Of a DNA stretch of 64,000 bases, positions 24,870 to 33,423 are shown in pieces (the first letter of the stretch is position 1; each line of letters starts with the position of its first letter). The notes under the pieces are model-generated. The model was not told the DNA's origin and searched no databases. It saw only the letters and a program-made list of their open reading frames with translations. Both the position numbers and the translations under genes were made by a program. The stretch covers positions 1 to 64,000 of the forward strand of contig NZ_JARXVM010000014.1 of the NCBI RefSeq assembly GCF_029892285.1. The letters run 5' to 3'. The DNA comes from Rhizobium sp. SG_E_25_P2 (GTDB lineage: Bacteria > Pseudomonadota > Alphaproteobacteria > Rhizobiales > Rhizobiaceae).

Positions 24870-26336
24870 ATGCTCGATTTCGTCAACACCTATGCCGCCC
24901 TGCCCGACCGGTTTTACGCCCGGGTTCATCCCTCCGGCGCGCCGAGCCCGCGGCTGATCGCCTATAACCGCGATCTCGCCCGCGAACTCGGCCCCTCCTG
25001 GGTAGCGGTCGATGACGGGACGGCGGCGGCGGTGTTTTCCGGCAATCAGGTGCCGGATGGATCGATCCCGATCGCCATGGCCTATGCCGGCCATCAATTC
25101 GGCGGCTTCTCGCCCCAGCTCGGCGACGGCCGCGCGATCCTTCTCGGCGAGACTGTGGACCGTGACGGCGTCAGGCGCGACATCCAGCTCAAGGGCGCGG
25201 GCCGCACGCCCTATTCGCGCGGCGGCGATGGCCGGGCCGCACTCGGCCCTGTCATCCGCGAATATATCGTCAGCGAAGCCATGCATGCGCTGGGACTGCC
25301 GACGACGCGGGCGCTGGCGGCTGTCGCCACCGGCGATCAGGTCTATCGCGAGACGTCGCTGCCCGGCGCCGTGCTGACGCGGGTGGCGAAAAGCCATGTG
25401 CGGGTCGGCACCTTCCAGTTTTTCGCCGCGCGCGGCGACACGGACGGCGTCAGGGCGCTGGCCGATTATGTGATCGAGCGGCTCTATCCCGATCTCGCCA
25501 GCGAAGCCAATCCCTATCTCGGATTGCTCCGGCGCGTCGCCGAGCGGCAGAGCGCGCTGGTGGCGCGCTGGATGCAGATCGGCTTCATCCATGGGGTGAT
25601 GAACACCGACAATTCCTCGATTTCAGGCGAAACGATCGATTTCGGCCCCTGCGCCTTCATGGAAGCCTATGACCCGGCCACCGTGTTCAGCTCCATCGAC
25701 CGGAACGGCCGCTACGCCTATCACAATCAGGCCGGCATCGCCCAGTGGAACCTCGCAAGGCTGGCCGAGACGCTGCTGCCGCTGCTCGCCGATGAGCTCG
25801 ACGCCGCCGTCGAAATGGCCAATGCGGAGGTGCAGCGCTTCGGCCCGCTCTTCACCGGCCATTGGGTGACGGGGCTGAGGCGCAAGCTGGGTTTAACGAC
25901 CGAGCGCGACGGCGACGAGCCGCTGATCCAGGGTTTCCTCGATCTGCTGCAGGCCGGGGAAGTGGATTTCACCCGCGGCTTCCGCCTGCTGGCGGATGCC
26001 GCCGAGGGCAATGACGGCCCCTTGCTCTCGCTCTTCGTCGATCCGGATCCTGTCACAGCTTGGTTAAAAGAGTGGCGGCAGCGTCATGAGGGCGAGGAGA
26101 TCACGGCTGCAGAGCGCGCCGCGGCGATGCGGGCGGTCAATCCCGTCTATATTCCCCGCAACCACCTGATCGAGGAGGCCATCGTGGCGGCGACGGAGCG
26201 GGAGGATTTTGGCCCCTTCGAGAGGCTGCATGCGGTGCTGGCTGAGCCCTATGTGCAGCGCGCCGATGTTGCCGCGCGCTATGAACTGCCGGCCGAGCCC
26301 GATGAGCGGGTGCTCCGCACCTTCTGCGGCACCTGA
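24870..26336 (+). CDS. selO: Protein adenylyltransferase SelO (YdiU/UPF0061)
   Basis: 488 residues. A pseudokinase-fold enzyme that transfers AMP to Ser/Thr/Tyr of target proteins in the oxidative stress response. Visible motifs: the nucleotide-binding KGAGRTPYSRGGDGRAALGPVIREYI, the Mg-binding-type MNTDNSSISGETIDFGPCAFM, and a C-terminal CGT where other members have a Cys or selenocysteine. ATG 24870 starts the conserved MLDFVNTYAALP; a start at 24834 would add an atypical leader. Length is normal for the family. Confidence 0.92.
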   Translation: MLDFVNTYAALPDRFYARVHPSGAPSPRLIAYNRDLARELGPSWVAVDDGTAAAVFSGNQVPDGSIPIAMAYAGHQFGGFSPQLGDGRAILLGETVDRDGVRRDIQLKGAGRTPYSRGGDGRAALGPVIREYIVSEAMHALGLPTTRALAAVATGDQVYRETSLPGAVLTRVAKSHVRVGTFQFFAARGDTDGVRALADYVIERLYPDLASEANPYLGLLRRVAERQSALVARWMQIGFIHGVMNTDNSSISGETIDFGPCAFMEAYDPATVFSSIDRNGRYAYHNQAGIAQWNLARLAETLLPLLADELDAAVEMANAEVQRFGPLFTGHWVTGLRRKLGLTTERDGDEPLIQGFLDLLQAGEVDFTRGFRLLADAAEGNDGPLLSLFVDPDPVTAWLKEWRQRHEGEEITAAERAAAMRAVNPVYIPRNHLIEEAIVAATEREDFGPFERLHAVLAEPYVQRADVAARYELPAEPDERVLRTFCGT

Positions 26337-26399
26337 ACTGACGGGAACTTCCCTGCACTGCCCAACGTTGATGTGACGAACCGAACAGGAGGTTTTCAC

Positions 26400-26774
26400 A
26401 TGGACAATGTCGAATCGCAGGTCATTCCCGAACGGGGCGGCAAGCAGGGCTTTACGGTCGAATTCGTCAGCCCGGGCGGCGACATCATTTCGGTTTTCAT
26501 GCCGAAGGGCGATGACGCGGACTTGAACCGGCTGAATGCCGAAACCCGCGCCCGCCAGCTGATGGCCGATATTGTCGGCATGGACGCGAGCCAGCTGCGC
26601 GACGTGACCGACATCCCAGCTTCCCAGCGGCGATCGGCGCGTCAGGCCGGCGACACCGGCGAACTCGAAGACCAGCTGCAGGAAGGCTTGGAAGGGTCTT
26701 TCCCGGCCAGCGATCCGGTTTCGGCCACCAGCAGCACCGTATCGGGCAGCGGGCCGAAATCCAAGGCCGCCTGA
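26400..26774 (+). CDS. Small conserved protein with GSFPASDPVS tail
   Basis: 124 residues with AGGAGG 7 nt upstream of ATG 26400. The C-terminal motif LEDQLQEGLEGSFPASDPVSATSS recurs in many small alphaproteobacterial proteins of unknown function. The N-terminal half is beta-rich (GFTVEFVSPGGDIISVFM). It converges with the cyd operon, whose last gene ends at the adjacent base. Confidence 0.7.
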   Translation: MDNVESQVIPERGGKQGFTVEFVSPGGDIISVFMPKGDDADLNRLNAETRARQLMADIVGMDASQLRDVTDIPASQRRSARQAGDTGELEDQLQEGLEGSFPASDPVSATSSTVSGSGPKSKAA

Positions 26775-26909
26775 TCAGAGCAGGATTGCCCTGATCGCCA
26801 GACCCACCACGCTGACGGCGGCGACGCCGGCGACCCAGAGGCCGACGAACCAGAGGAGGCGCTTCCCCGCGGAAGCGCCTCCGTCCTTGTTTTCCACTCG
26901 GTCACCCAT
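26775..26909 (-). CDS. DUF2474 small subunit of cyanide-insensitive oxidase
   Basis: 44 residues with a single membrane helix (LLWFVGLWVAGVAAVSVVGLAI). Genes of this type follow cydB/cioB in many proteobacteria and are thought to be CydX-like accessory subunits. It overlaps the cydB stop by one base (TGATG), so it is translated with it. It is too short for most ORF callers. Confidence 0.8.
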   Translation of the reverse strand: MGDRVENKDGGASAGKRLLWFVGLWVAGVAAVSVVGLAIRAILL

Positions 26910-27913
26910 CAGTGATATCCTTCTTCCGGATCCACCTTACCGCGGAACACCCAATAGGAATAGGCGGTGTAGCAGAGGATCATCGGCACCAGCACCAGCG
27001 CGCCGACCAGCAGGAAGGCGAGGCTCGAATCCGGCGCCGCCGCATCCCAGATCGTCAGCGAAGGCGGCACGATATAGGGATAGAAGGAGATGCCGATGCC
27101 GGCATAGCCGAGGATGAACAGGCCGAGCGCCGCCAGAAACGGCAGCGTGTCGCGATGCGCCTTCAGCCCGTAGAGCATCAGCGCGAAGCAACCCGCCACC
27201 AGCACCGGCACGATGACGCTGAAGATGGCGGTCGGCCATGCGAACCAGCGGCTGAGATAGACGTCGCTGAGGAACGGCGTCCACAGGCTGACGGCGCCCA
27301 TGGCGACGAGCGTGGCGACCGCCGAGAGAGAGGCCAGCCGCCGGGCTTTGACGCCGAGTTCGCCCTGCGTCTTCATCACCAGCCAGGTGGAGCCGAGCAG
27401 CGCGTAACCGATGACCACGGCGATGCCGGTGGCGATGGAGAACGGCGTCAGCCAATCCCACCAGCCGCCGGCATAAGCGCGGTTTTCGATGCGGATGCCC
27501 TGCACCAGCGCGCCGAGCGCAATGCCCTGGCAGAGCGCCGCCGTGAAGGAACCGGCGAAGAAAGCCTTGTTCCAGAAGCCCTGCCAGCGATGGGTGCGCC
27601 AACGGAACTCGAAGGCGACGCCGCGGAAGATCAGCCCCAAGAGCATCAGAATGATCGGCATATAGAGCGCCGGCAGGATGGTGGCGTAGGCGAGCGGGAA
27701 GACGGCGAGAAGGCCGCCTCCCCCCAGCACCAGCCAGGTCTCGTTGCCATCCCAGACCGGGGCGACCGAGTTCATCATCACATCCTTGTCGTGCTTCTCC
27801 GGAAACAGCGGATAGAGGATGCCGATGCCGAGATCGAAGCCATCAAGGATCACATAGGCGAGCACGGCAAAGGCGATGATGGCGGCCCAGATGAACGGAT
27901 AATCAATGAGCAT
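26909..27913 (-). CDS. cydB: Cytochrome bd-type (cyanide-insensitive) quinol oxidase subunit II
   Basis: 334 residues, about eight membrane segments. N-terminal LAYVILDGFDLGIGILYP and MMNSVAPVWDGNETWLVLGGGGLLAVFPLAYATIL are diagnostic for CydB/CioB. With subunit I it oxidises ubiquinol and reduces O2 to water in the inner membrane without proton pumping. Its start lies inside the end of cydA (11-nt overlap). Confidence 0.95.
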   Translation of the reverse strand: MLIDYPFIWAAIIAFAVLAYVILDGFDLGIGILYPLFPEKHDKDVMMNSVAPVWDGNETWLVLGGGGLLAVFPLAYATILPALYMPIILMLLGLIFRGVAFEFRWRTHRWQGFWNKAFFAGSFTAALCQGIALGALVQGIRIENRAYAGGWWDWLTPFSIATGIAVVIGYALLGSTWLVMKTQGELGVKARRLASLSAVATLVAMGAVSLWTPFLSDVYLSRWFAWPTAIFSVIVPVLVAGCFALMLYGLKAHRDTLPFLAALGLFILGYAGIGISFYPYIVPPSLTIWDAAAPDSSLAFLLVGALVLVPMILCYTAYSYWVFRGKVDPEEGYH

Positions 27914-29312
27914 GGGCGTTCTCCTTCATCTGCGCCGGGCCGGGATGGATGCCGGCGGAACGGATCGGCCCGCCGCCGAGATCCGGCATGGGATCGCGCG
28001 GCAGACGATGCATCAGCCGGAGGATGTAGAAGACGCCGGCGCCGAAGACGAAGAAATAGACCACGATGAAAGCGATCAGCGACGCCGCCACCGCCGGCGC
28101 GGCGATCGGCGAATGCGATTGAGCGGTGAGAAGATGGCCATAGACCGTATAGGGCTGGCGACCGACTTCAGTGGTGACCCAGCCGGCGAGCACGGCGACG
28201 AAGCCCATGGGACCCATGGCCAGCGCATAGCGCAGGAACCAGCGGTGGGTGGCGAAATCGCCCTTCCAGCGACGCCACAGGCTGAACAAGGCCAGCCCCA
28301 GCATGGCGAAGCCGAGCGCCACCATCACCCGGAACGACCAGAACACCACCGCCACCGGCGGCTGGCGATCGCGCGGGATCGTGTCCAAGCCGGCAAGCGG
28401 CGCATTGAGATCATGCTTGAGGATCAGGCTCGACAGTTTGGGGATCTGGACGGCGTAGTCGACCCGCTGCTCATCCTGATTGGGCAGGCCGAACAGGATC
28501 AGCGGCGCGCCCTCGGGATGGCTTTCGAAATGGCCTTCCATGGCCATGACCTTGGCCGGCTGATGCTCCAGCGTGTTCAGCCCATGGGCATCGCCGGCGA
28601 GGATCTGCAAAGGCGCGACCACGGTGATCATGCCCATGGCCATGGACAGCATTTTGCGCGAGCGGATCGGCGCATGCCGCCGGAGCAGATGCCAAGCGCC
28701 GACCGCGCCGACCACCAGCGCCGTGGTGAGATAGGCGGCGAGCACCATATGGGTGAGCCGGTAGGGGAAGGACGGATTGAAGACGATGGCCCACCAGTCG
28801 GTCGGGATGAACTGGCCCTCGTCATTGATGGCGAAGCCCTGCGGCGTCTGCATCCAGGAATTCACCGCCAGAATCCAGGTGGCCGAGATCAGCGTGCCCA
28901 CCGCCACCATCAGCGTGGCGAAGAAATGCAGCCCCGGCCCGACCTTGTTGCGGCCAAACAGCATGACGCCGAGAAAGCCCGCCTCAAGGAAGAAGGCGGT
29001 CAGCACCTCATAGCCCATCAAGGGACCAATCACCGGGCCGGCCTTGTCTGAGAACACCGACCAGTTGGTGCCGAACTGGTAGGACATGACAATGCCCGAG
29101 ACCACGCCCATGGCGAAGGCGATGGCGAAGATGGTCTTCCAGAAATCGAAGAGTTCGAGATAGACCCGGTCCTTCTTCCACAGCCACAGGCCTTCGAGCA
29201 CGGCGAGATAACTCGCCAGTCCGATCGAAAAGGCCGGGAAGATGATGTGGAAGGACACGGTGAAGGCGAATTGCATGCGCGCGAGAAGAACCGCGTCGAA
29301 TTGGTCAAACAT
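27903..29312 (-). CDS. cydA: Cytochrome bd-type (cyanide-insensitive) quinol oxidase subunit I
   Basis: 469 residues. N-terminal haem-ligand region FTVSFHIIFPAFSIG, GTNWSVFSDKAGPVIGPLMGYEVLTAFFLEAGFLGVMLFG, and a short Q-loop mark it as the CIO branch rather than the long-Q-loop E. coli type. It binds haems b558, b595 and d. First gene of a three-gene minus-strand operon (cydA-cydB-DUF2474). I see no clear FNR or FixK site upstream. Confidence 0.93.
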   Translation of the reverse strand: MFDQFDAVLLARMQFAFTVSFHIIFPAFSIGLASYLAVLEGLWLWKKDRVYLELFDFWKTIFAIAFAMGVVSGIVMSYQFGTNWSVFSDKAGPVIGPLMGYEVLTAFFLEAGFLGVMLFGRNKVGPGLHFFATLMVAVGTLISATWILAVNSWMQTPQGFAINDEGQFIPTDWWAIVFNPSFPYRLTHMVLAAYLTTALVVGAVGAWHLLRRHAPIRSRKMLSMAMGMITVVAPLQILAGDAHGLNTLEHQPAKVMAMEGHFESHPEGAPLILFGLPNQDEQRVDYAVQIPKLSSLILKHDLNAPLAGLDTIPRDRQPPVAVVFWSFRVMVALGFAMLGLALFSLWRRWKGDFATHRWFLRYALAMGPMGFVAVLAGWVTTEVGRQPYTVYGHLLTAQSHSPIAAPAVAASLIAFIVVYFFVFGAGVFYILRLMHRLPRDPMPDLGGGPIRSAGIHPGPAQMKENAHAH

Positions 29313-29750
29313 GGCGCCAACTCCCTTTTTGTCGCGCCCCTCAAGACGGGCGCATTCATATTACGCTGGCGTCAAGACATCTGGATGTGCGGCTGACTTT
29401 TCTCAATTGGACAAGACGCCACGCGGTGTGTCGCCGCAGGCGGAACCGGAGGGAGTGGGGATTGTTCCGGGGGGATTACCTCGGATTCGATATCAGCCAC
29501 TATTCAGACAGCGCGGCGATCAAATGCGGCCCTCGCCGCATAGGGAGAAACGCCGGCAGCAATGACCGAGGTTAGCGTGAGCGCCCTTAGGTTGCTATTC
29601 ATCCGAAATAATTACATAAAATTGCAATGTCTCGATATAAAACGGTTTGAAAGAGTAGCAATTTCTCGCAAAAATTGTGGATTTCGTTTCCGGGAGCTGC
29701 CAACGAATCGTTACCTTACTTAAAGGTTTACAGACAACAGAGGTGAGCAA
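29313..29750. other. Divergent intergenic region with a GC shift
   Basis: About 440 bp without a gene. It holds the cydA promoter (minus) and that of the AAA/TOPRIM gene (plus). From about 29590 rightward base composition turns markedly AT-rich (ATAATTACATAAAATTGC and similar), marking the left edge of a probable insertion. No exact repeat border was found. Confidence 0.5.
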
Positions 29751-31448
29751 ATGATTAAAGCAATCCGCGTTCAAAATTTTCAGCGAATTGATGCAGCTCT
29801 AAAGCTGGAGCTAGCCCCTGTGACTGTCTTGGTGGGTGAGAACGGCTCCGGAAAGTCTTCATTCTTGAAAGCAATACACTGGGCTATAAGGTGCGCAACA
29901 TTAGCTGATGCTGGAAAAGTAACACTTGAACAAATGGATTACGTTCCAAGCAAGGATTTTCTTGACCTCGCGCACAAGCTCAAACTTCAGAACAGCTCTA
30001 CGGGTCGTAAAATCTCGGTCACTCTAATTTCGGATGAAGACAAAGAAACCTCGATTTCTATTAGTGCCGCGCGCAACAATGCGGGCGTCAATATCTCAAT
30101 ACAAGGATCAATGGCACTAGAATTAACGGCCAACGATAAGCCTAGTACCGCCTACATTCCAGGAATAGCCGGGGCGGCGGAAGAAGAAACCATATTGGCA
30201 GTCCCTATCATGCACCGGAAGGCTGCATCCGGAGAGGGCGGTTCAGTTCTTCGTCAAATAGTCCTTGCATATGCCGTGGGTGGTGAAGGAACGGGGCAAC
30301 AGCACCAACAGTTGGACGAACTATCAAAGTGGGTATCACTGGTGTTGCCAGAGACAACATTCTGGATAAAATTTGATCGGTTGCGTGACCGAAACATCGA
30401 CCTGAAGTTTCTAACGTCCGATATGAAGGTTCAAGGGCAGAGCCACACTGTTGCCTGGAAGTCAATTGACATGGCTGGCACTGGCTTCCTTCAGGTTGTG
30501 CAAATTTTTGCTTATCTCTTATATTTTAGACCGAAGTTATTGCTGATTGATGAGCCGGACGCGCATCTACATCCGGGAAGGCAACAACGCCTTATCAAAG
30601 CTTTAGAGTTAGCATCTAAAAATTTTCCTGGCACTCAGATCGTTATTTCCACCCATTCCCCACATTTAGTCCGCGCCCTCTCTGAAGATTCTTGCATCCA
30701 CTGGCTAGAAAATGGTTCAGCAAAAGCCAATGGGGATGTAGTTCGACAAAGAATGGGATGGAGTATTTTAGACAAGGAGCTCATTATTTTTACAGAGGAT
30801 GGAAATACTGAAAAGTTACAGAATATTCTAAATCAGTGGCCGACACTCGCGCAAAAATGCGCGATTTGGCCCACCTTTGGCAAAGATAGCTTGCCCAACG
30901 GCCCTAAGGCGGTGACGCTTATGAATAAAATGAGGATCAAAATCCTTATCCATAGGGACAGAGACTTCATGTCCGATGCTGATGCAGCAGCCTGGTCAGC
31001 ACTGAAAGATTACACTGCAAAAAATGTTCCAGTCTGGTTTACTGAGGGCTCGGACATTGAAAGCCATTTTTGCAAAATTGAACATGTTGCCAAGGTATTG
31101 GATGTAACAGCTGACGTGGCGAAAGAGATATTTGATGATGCACTTGCGAGCTTCGACCAAGGCGAGTGCATGCAGTACTTCTCCAGCGGCTACAACGAGG
31201 CAGTCAATAAATTACAAGCAGATCCCGATCGCAATCCAATCGCACGTTGGGAGGCGCTTGGGGGGTATAGTCCCGCGACAATAAAGGGTAAGAAATTTTT
31301 GACCCTTTTGGCAAAATCATGTCTGACGGTGTTGCCGGAACATGGGCTAGGGCGAAAGATCGGACTCCGCGCGAATCTGGGTAAGCCGGCAGAAGGTATT
31401 CCTATTTGTTCAGATCTTCGACAGACGATTGTTAGCATTTTGAAATGA
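29751..31448 (+). CDS. OLD-like AAA ATPase with C-terminal TOPRIM-type nuclease, probable defence gene
   Basis: 565 residues, GAGGTGAG ribosome site. The N-terminal ABC-type ATPase has Walker A GENGSGKSS near residue 34, Walker B LLLIDEPDAHLHPGRQ near 265 and the His switch in VISTHSPHLVRAL. The C-terminal part looks like a TOPRIM fold: Glu in IIFTEDGNTEKL and acidic IHRDRDF. This arrangement is that of OLD-family nucleases, including GajA and retron- or phage-exclusion effectors. No helicase partner is adjacent, so it is nearest to stand-alone (class 1) OLD proteins. Coding is AT-rich and unlike its neighbours, a sign of recent transfer. Anti-phage role is inferred. Confidence 0.75.
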   Translation: MIKAIRVQNFQRIDAALKLELAPVTVLVGENGSGKSSFLKAIHWAIRCATLADAGKVTLEQMDYVPSKDFLDLAHKLKLQNSSTGRKISVTLISDEDKETSISISAARNNAGVNISIQGSMALELTANDKPSTAYIPGIAGAAEEETILAVPIMHRKAASGEGGSVLRQIVLAYAVGGEGTGQQHQQLDELSKWVSLVLPETTFWIKFDRLRDRNIDLKFLTSDMKVQGQSHTVAWKSIDMAGTGFLQVVQIFAYLLYFRPKLLLIDEPDAHLHPGRQQRLIKALELASKNFPGTQIVISTHSPHLVRALSEDSCIHWLENGSAKANGDVVRQRMGWSILDKELIIFTEDGNTEKLQNILNQWPTLAQKCAIWPTFGKDSLPNGPKAVTLMNKMRIKILIHRDRDFMSDADAAAWSALKDYTAKNVPVWFTEGSDIESHFCKIEHVAKVLDVTADVAKEIFDDALASFDQGECMQYFSSGYNEAVNKLQADPDRNPIARWEALGGYSPATIKGKKFLTLLAKSCLTVLPEHGLGRKIGLRANLGKPAEGIPICSDLRQTIVSILK

Positions 31449-31645
31449 CCTTGTGAGGCGCTTTTCGTATGCGACATGGGTCCGCGAGGCGTTTTTTTTA
31501 AGCCACATGATTTCGGCGTGGGCGATCTTTCTTGCGACATGAAGGATCGGCATATTTTGCGCCACCATCCTCGAGATGTAATGACTGCACGGAGAATAAT
31601 CCGTCCACTGACATCGCGTATAAAAGGACATCATCGACGTTCCCC
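31449..31645. other. AT-rich border between OLD-like gene and dnaE2 fragment
   Basis: About 200 bp with no gene. Two short GAGGCG-T-run repeats (near 31456 and 31487) follow the stop codon, the second with T8, and may terminate the OLD-like gene. Normal GC resumes at the dnaE2 fragment. Confidence 0.4.
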
Positions 31646-32068
31646 TCAATGAAAATTCCGCCCCAACGGCCTCACCTTCCGCGCCATCTCCGCCTGCCGC
31701 TTTAAATCCTCCTTCAGCTCCGGCATGTCCTTGAACAGCGCGGTCACGGCGGCGCCAGGTTTGGCGCGGGTGCGGCTTTCGAGGACGGGGCGGCGGACTT
31801 CGTCGGCGTTGGCGAGGCTTTCGATCAGGCGTCCGTCGTCTGCGAGTTTGGCGAGATGGTCGTTGAGGTTTTCCACGCTTTCGGCCACGATATGGATGAC
31901 GCCATCGGCCTTTTGCAGGCGGCCGCGCACGGCGACCAGCCGCGCGCCCATGACGATGGGCCGGTAGGCTTCGAAGACTTTTGGCCAGACGATGGCGTTG
32001 GCCACGCCCGTCTCGTCCTCGATGGTCATGAAGATCACGCCCTTGGCCGAGCTCGCGCGTCCCGCCAA
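31646..32068 (-). pseudogene. dnaE2 3'-terminal fragment (about 136 codons)
   Basis: The reading frame matches the last 136 residues of the intact dnaE2 at 34729, with about eight differences, from [15 protein letters not shown] to the final GRNFH. Both copies align without gaps over 407 bp (31646-32052 with 34729-35135). Beyond 32052 the match stops and an unrelated short leader supplies an ATG at 32068. The fragment carries only the C-terminal OB-fold-like part and cannot be a polymerase. It is likely a recombination relic, perhaps from a second, diverged dnaE2 copy. Confidence 0.85.
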
Positions 32069-32087
32069 AACGCCCGCTCCTTCACAC

Positions 32088-33167
32088 CTACCGCCTCTTC
32101 AGCGACCGCTGGAAATCCTTCACTTCGGTGCGATAGAGCCAGGCGTCGTCATAGCCGATATGGCCAGAGGTTTCGGGGCCCGCGGGCGTGTTGTCCGTGG
32201 CGCGGAAGCGCTGGCGGTATTGGCTGGGGGTGATGCCCAGCCGGGTCATGAACACTTTGCGGAGATTGGTTTCGCTTCCCAGCCCCGACAGGCTTGCGAC
32301 TTCCTTCTGCTCGCGATCGGTGTCTTCGAGCAGGCTGCAGGCATGGCGAAGCCGCGTTTCGGCGACAAATTTACCCAGCGTCAGGCCGGTCTGCTCCTTG
32401 AAGACGCGTAGCAGGCTGCGCGAGCTCATCGCAGCGCGCGCCGCCAGCGTTTCGACGCGCAGGTCGGATTGCGGATTGTCGATGATCCATTGCTGCAGCC
32501 GGCTGATGGCCGGCAGGTCGGAAAACTGCGCCTTGAGATGCATGCTGAATTGCGACTGACCGCCGGAGCGACGGAGATAGAGCACCATGTGGCGGGCGAC
32601 TTCCATGGCGAGGGTGCGTCCGCAATCCTCCTCGATCAGCGCCAGCGCCAGATCCATGCCCGAGGTCATGCCGCCCGAGGACCAGACCTTGCCGCTGCGC
32701 ACATAGATGGCGTCGTGGTCGACATCGACATCGGGATGCAGCCGCGCCAGCTGATCGGTGAACAGCCAGTGGGTGGCGAGCTTGCCCTGATCTGCTGCGC
32801 CGAGCGCCGCCAGCACGAAAGCGCCGTTGCAGATCGAGCCGACCCTCGCCGCCTTTTCCGCCCGGCGGCGCAGCCAGGCGATGATCTCGCTGTCTTGCGA
32901 CAGGGCGAAGGCGGCGGGGCCGCCGGGGATCAGCAGCGTGTCGACATTCTCGGGCAAACTGTCGAAACTGTGGTTCGGCTGCAGCGTCAGCCAGGAGCCC
33001 GCCGCCTCCACCGGCGCGCCGTCGGATGAAAATGTGCTCAGCGTATAGATGCCGTTGCCCGAGATGTAATTGGCGAGCCCGAAGCATTCCATCGGCCCCG
33101 CGACATCGCTGGCCGACACGCCCGGATAGAGCAGCATGGCGACGGAGTGCTTTGGATGCTGCTTCAT
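32088..33167 (-). CDS. GlxA-family transcriptional regulator (DJ-1/PfpI-like plus AraC HTH)
   Basis: 359 residues. ATG 33167 has AGGAGA 6 nt upstream, preferred to 33203. Residues about 5-190 are a class I glutamine-amidotransferase-like/DJ-1 domain with the elbow GSICNGAFVLAALGAAD. Residues about 215-320 are an AraC double helix-turn-helix (LRVETLAARAAMSSRSLLRVFKEQTG...ETNLRKVFMTRLGITPSQYRQRF). Such regulators often control amine or quaternary-ammonium catabolism; no target operon is adjacent. It lies between the two dnaE2 repeat copies. Confidence 0.88.
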   Translation of the reverse strand: MKQHPKHSVAMLLYPGVSASDVAGPMECFGLANYISGNGIYTLSTFSSDGAPVEAAGSWLTLQPNHSFDSLPENVDTLLIPGGPAAFALSQDSEIIAWLRRRAEKAARVGSICNGAFVLAALGAADQGKLATHWLFTDQLARLHPDVDVDHDAIYVRSGKVWSSGGMTSGMDLALALIEEDCGRTLAMEVARHMVLYLRRSGGQSQFSMHLKAQFSDLPAISRLQQWIIDNPQSDLRVETLAARAAMSSRSLLRVFKEQTGLTLGKFVAETRLRHACSLLEDTDREQKEVASLSGLGSETNLRKVFMTRLGITPSQYRQRFRATDNTPAGPETSGHIGYDDAWLYRTEVKDFQRSLKRR

Positions 33168-33423
33168 GATGTCTCCTGCGCGGTCCTGGATCCGGTTAGA
33201 CACGATTTGACCATCCGGCGAAAGTCACAAGACTGTTTGCGCGCGATCCTGCCAATCTTCGCAACGATCCCGCCAAACTGCCTGTCGGCGACTGTGAGCC
33301 GCTTCCAGTCGGAACCGCTCGGGCCTAAGCTTTTCAGCAACATAACATCAGGTGAACGGCAAAGCGGCGTGGGCGACAGTGTTCGCACCGAACTCGGCTG
33401 CGCCTGAAGACCGTGGGATTGTC

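Noticed and set aside
31646-32068. Independent nucleic-acid-binding OB-fold gene
   Set aside because: The frame is a collinear copy of the dnaE2 C-terminus with an accidental start codon, so a gene fragment is the simpler reading.
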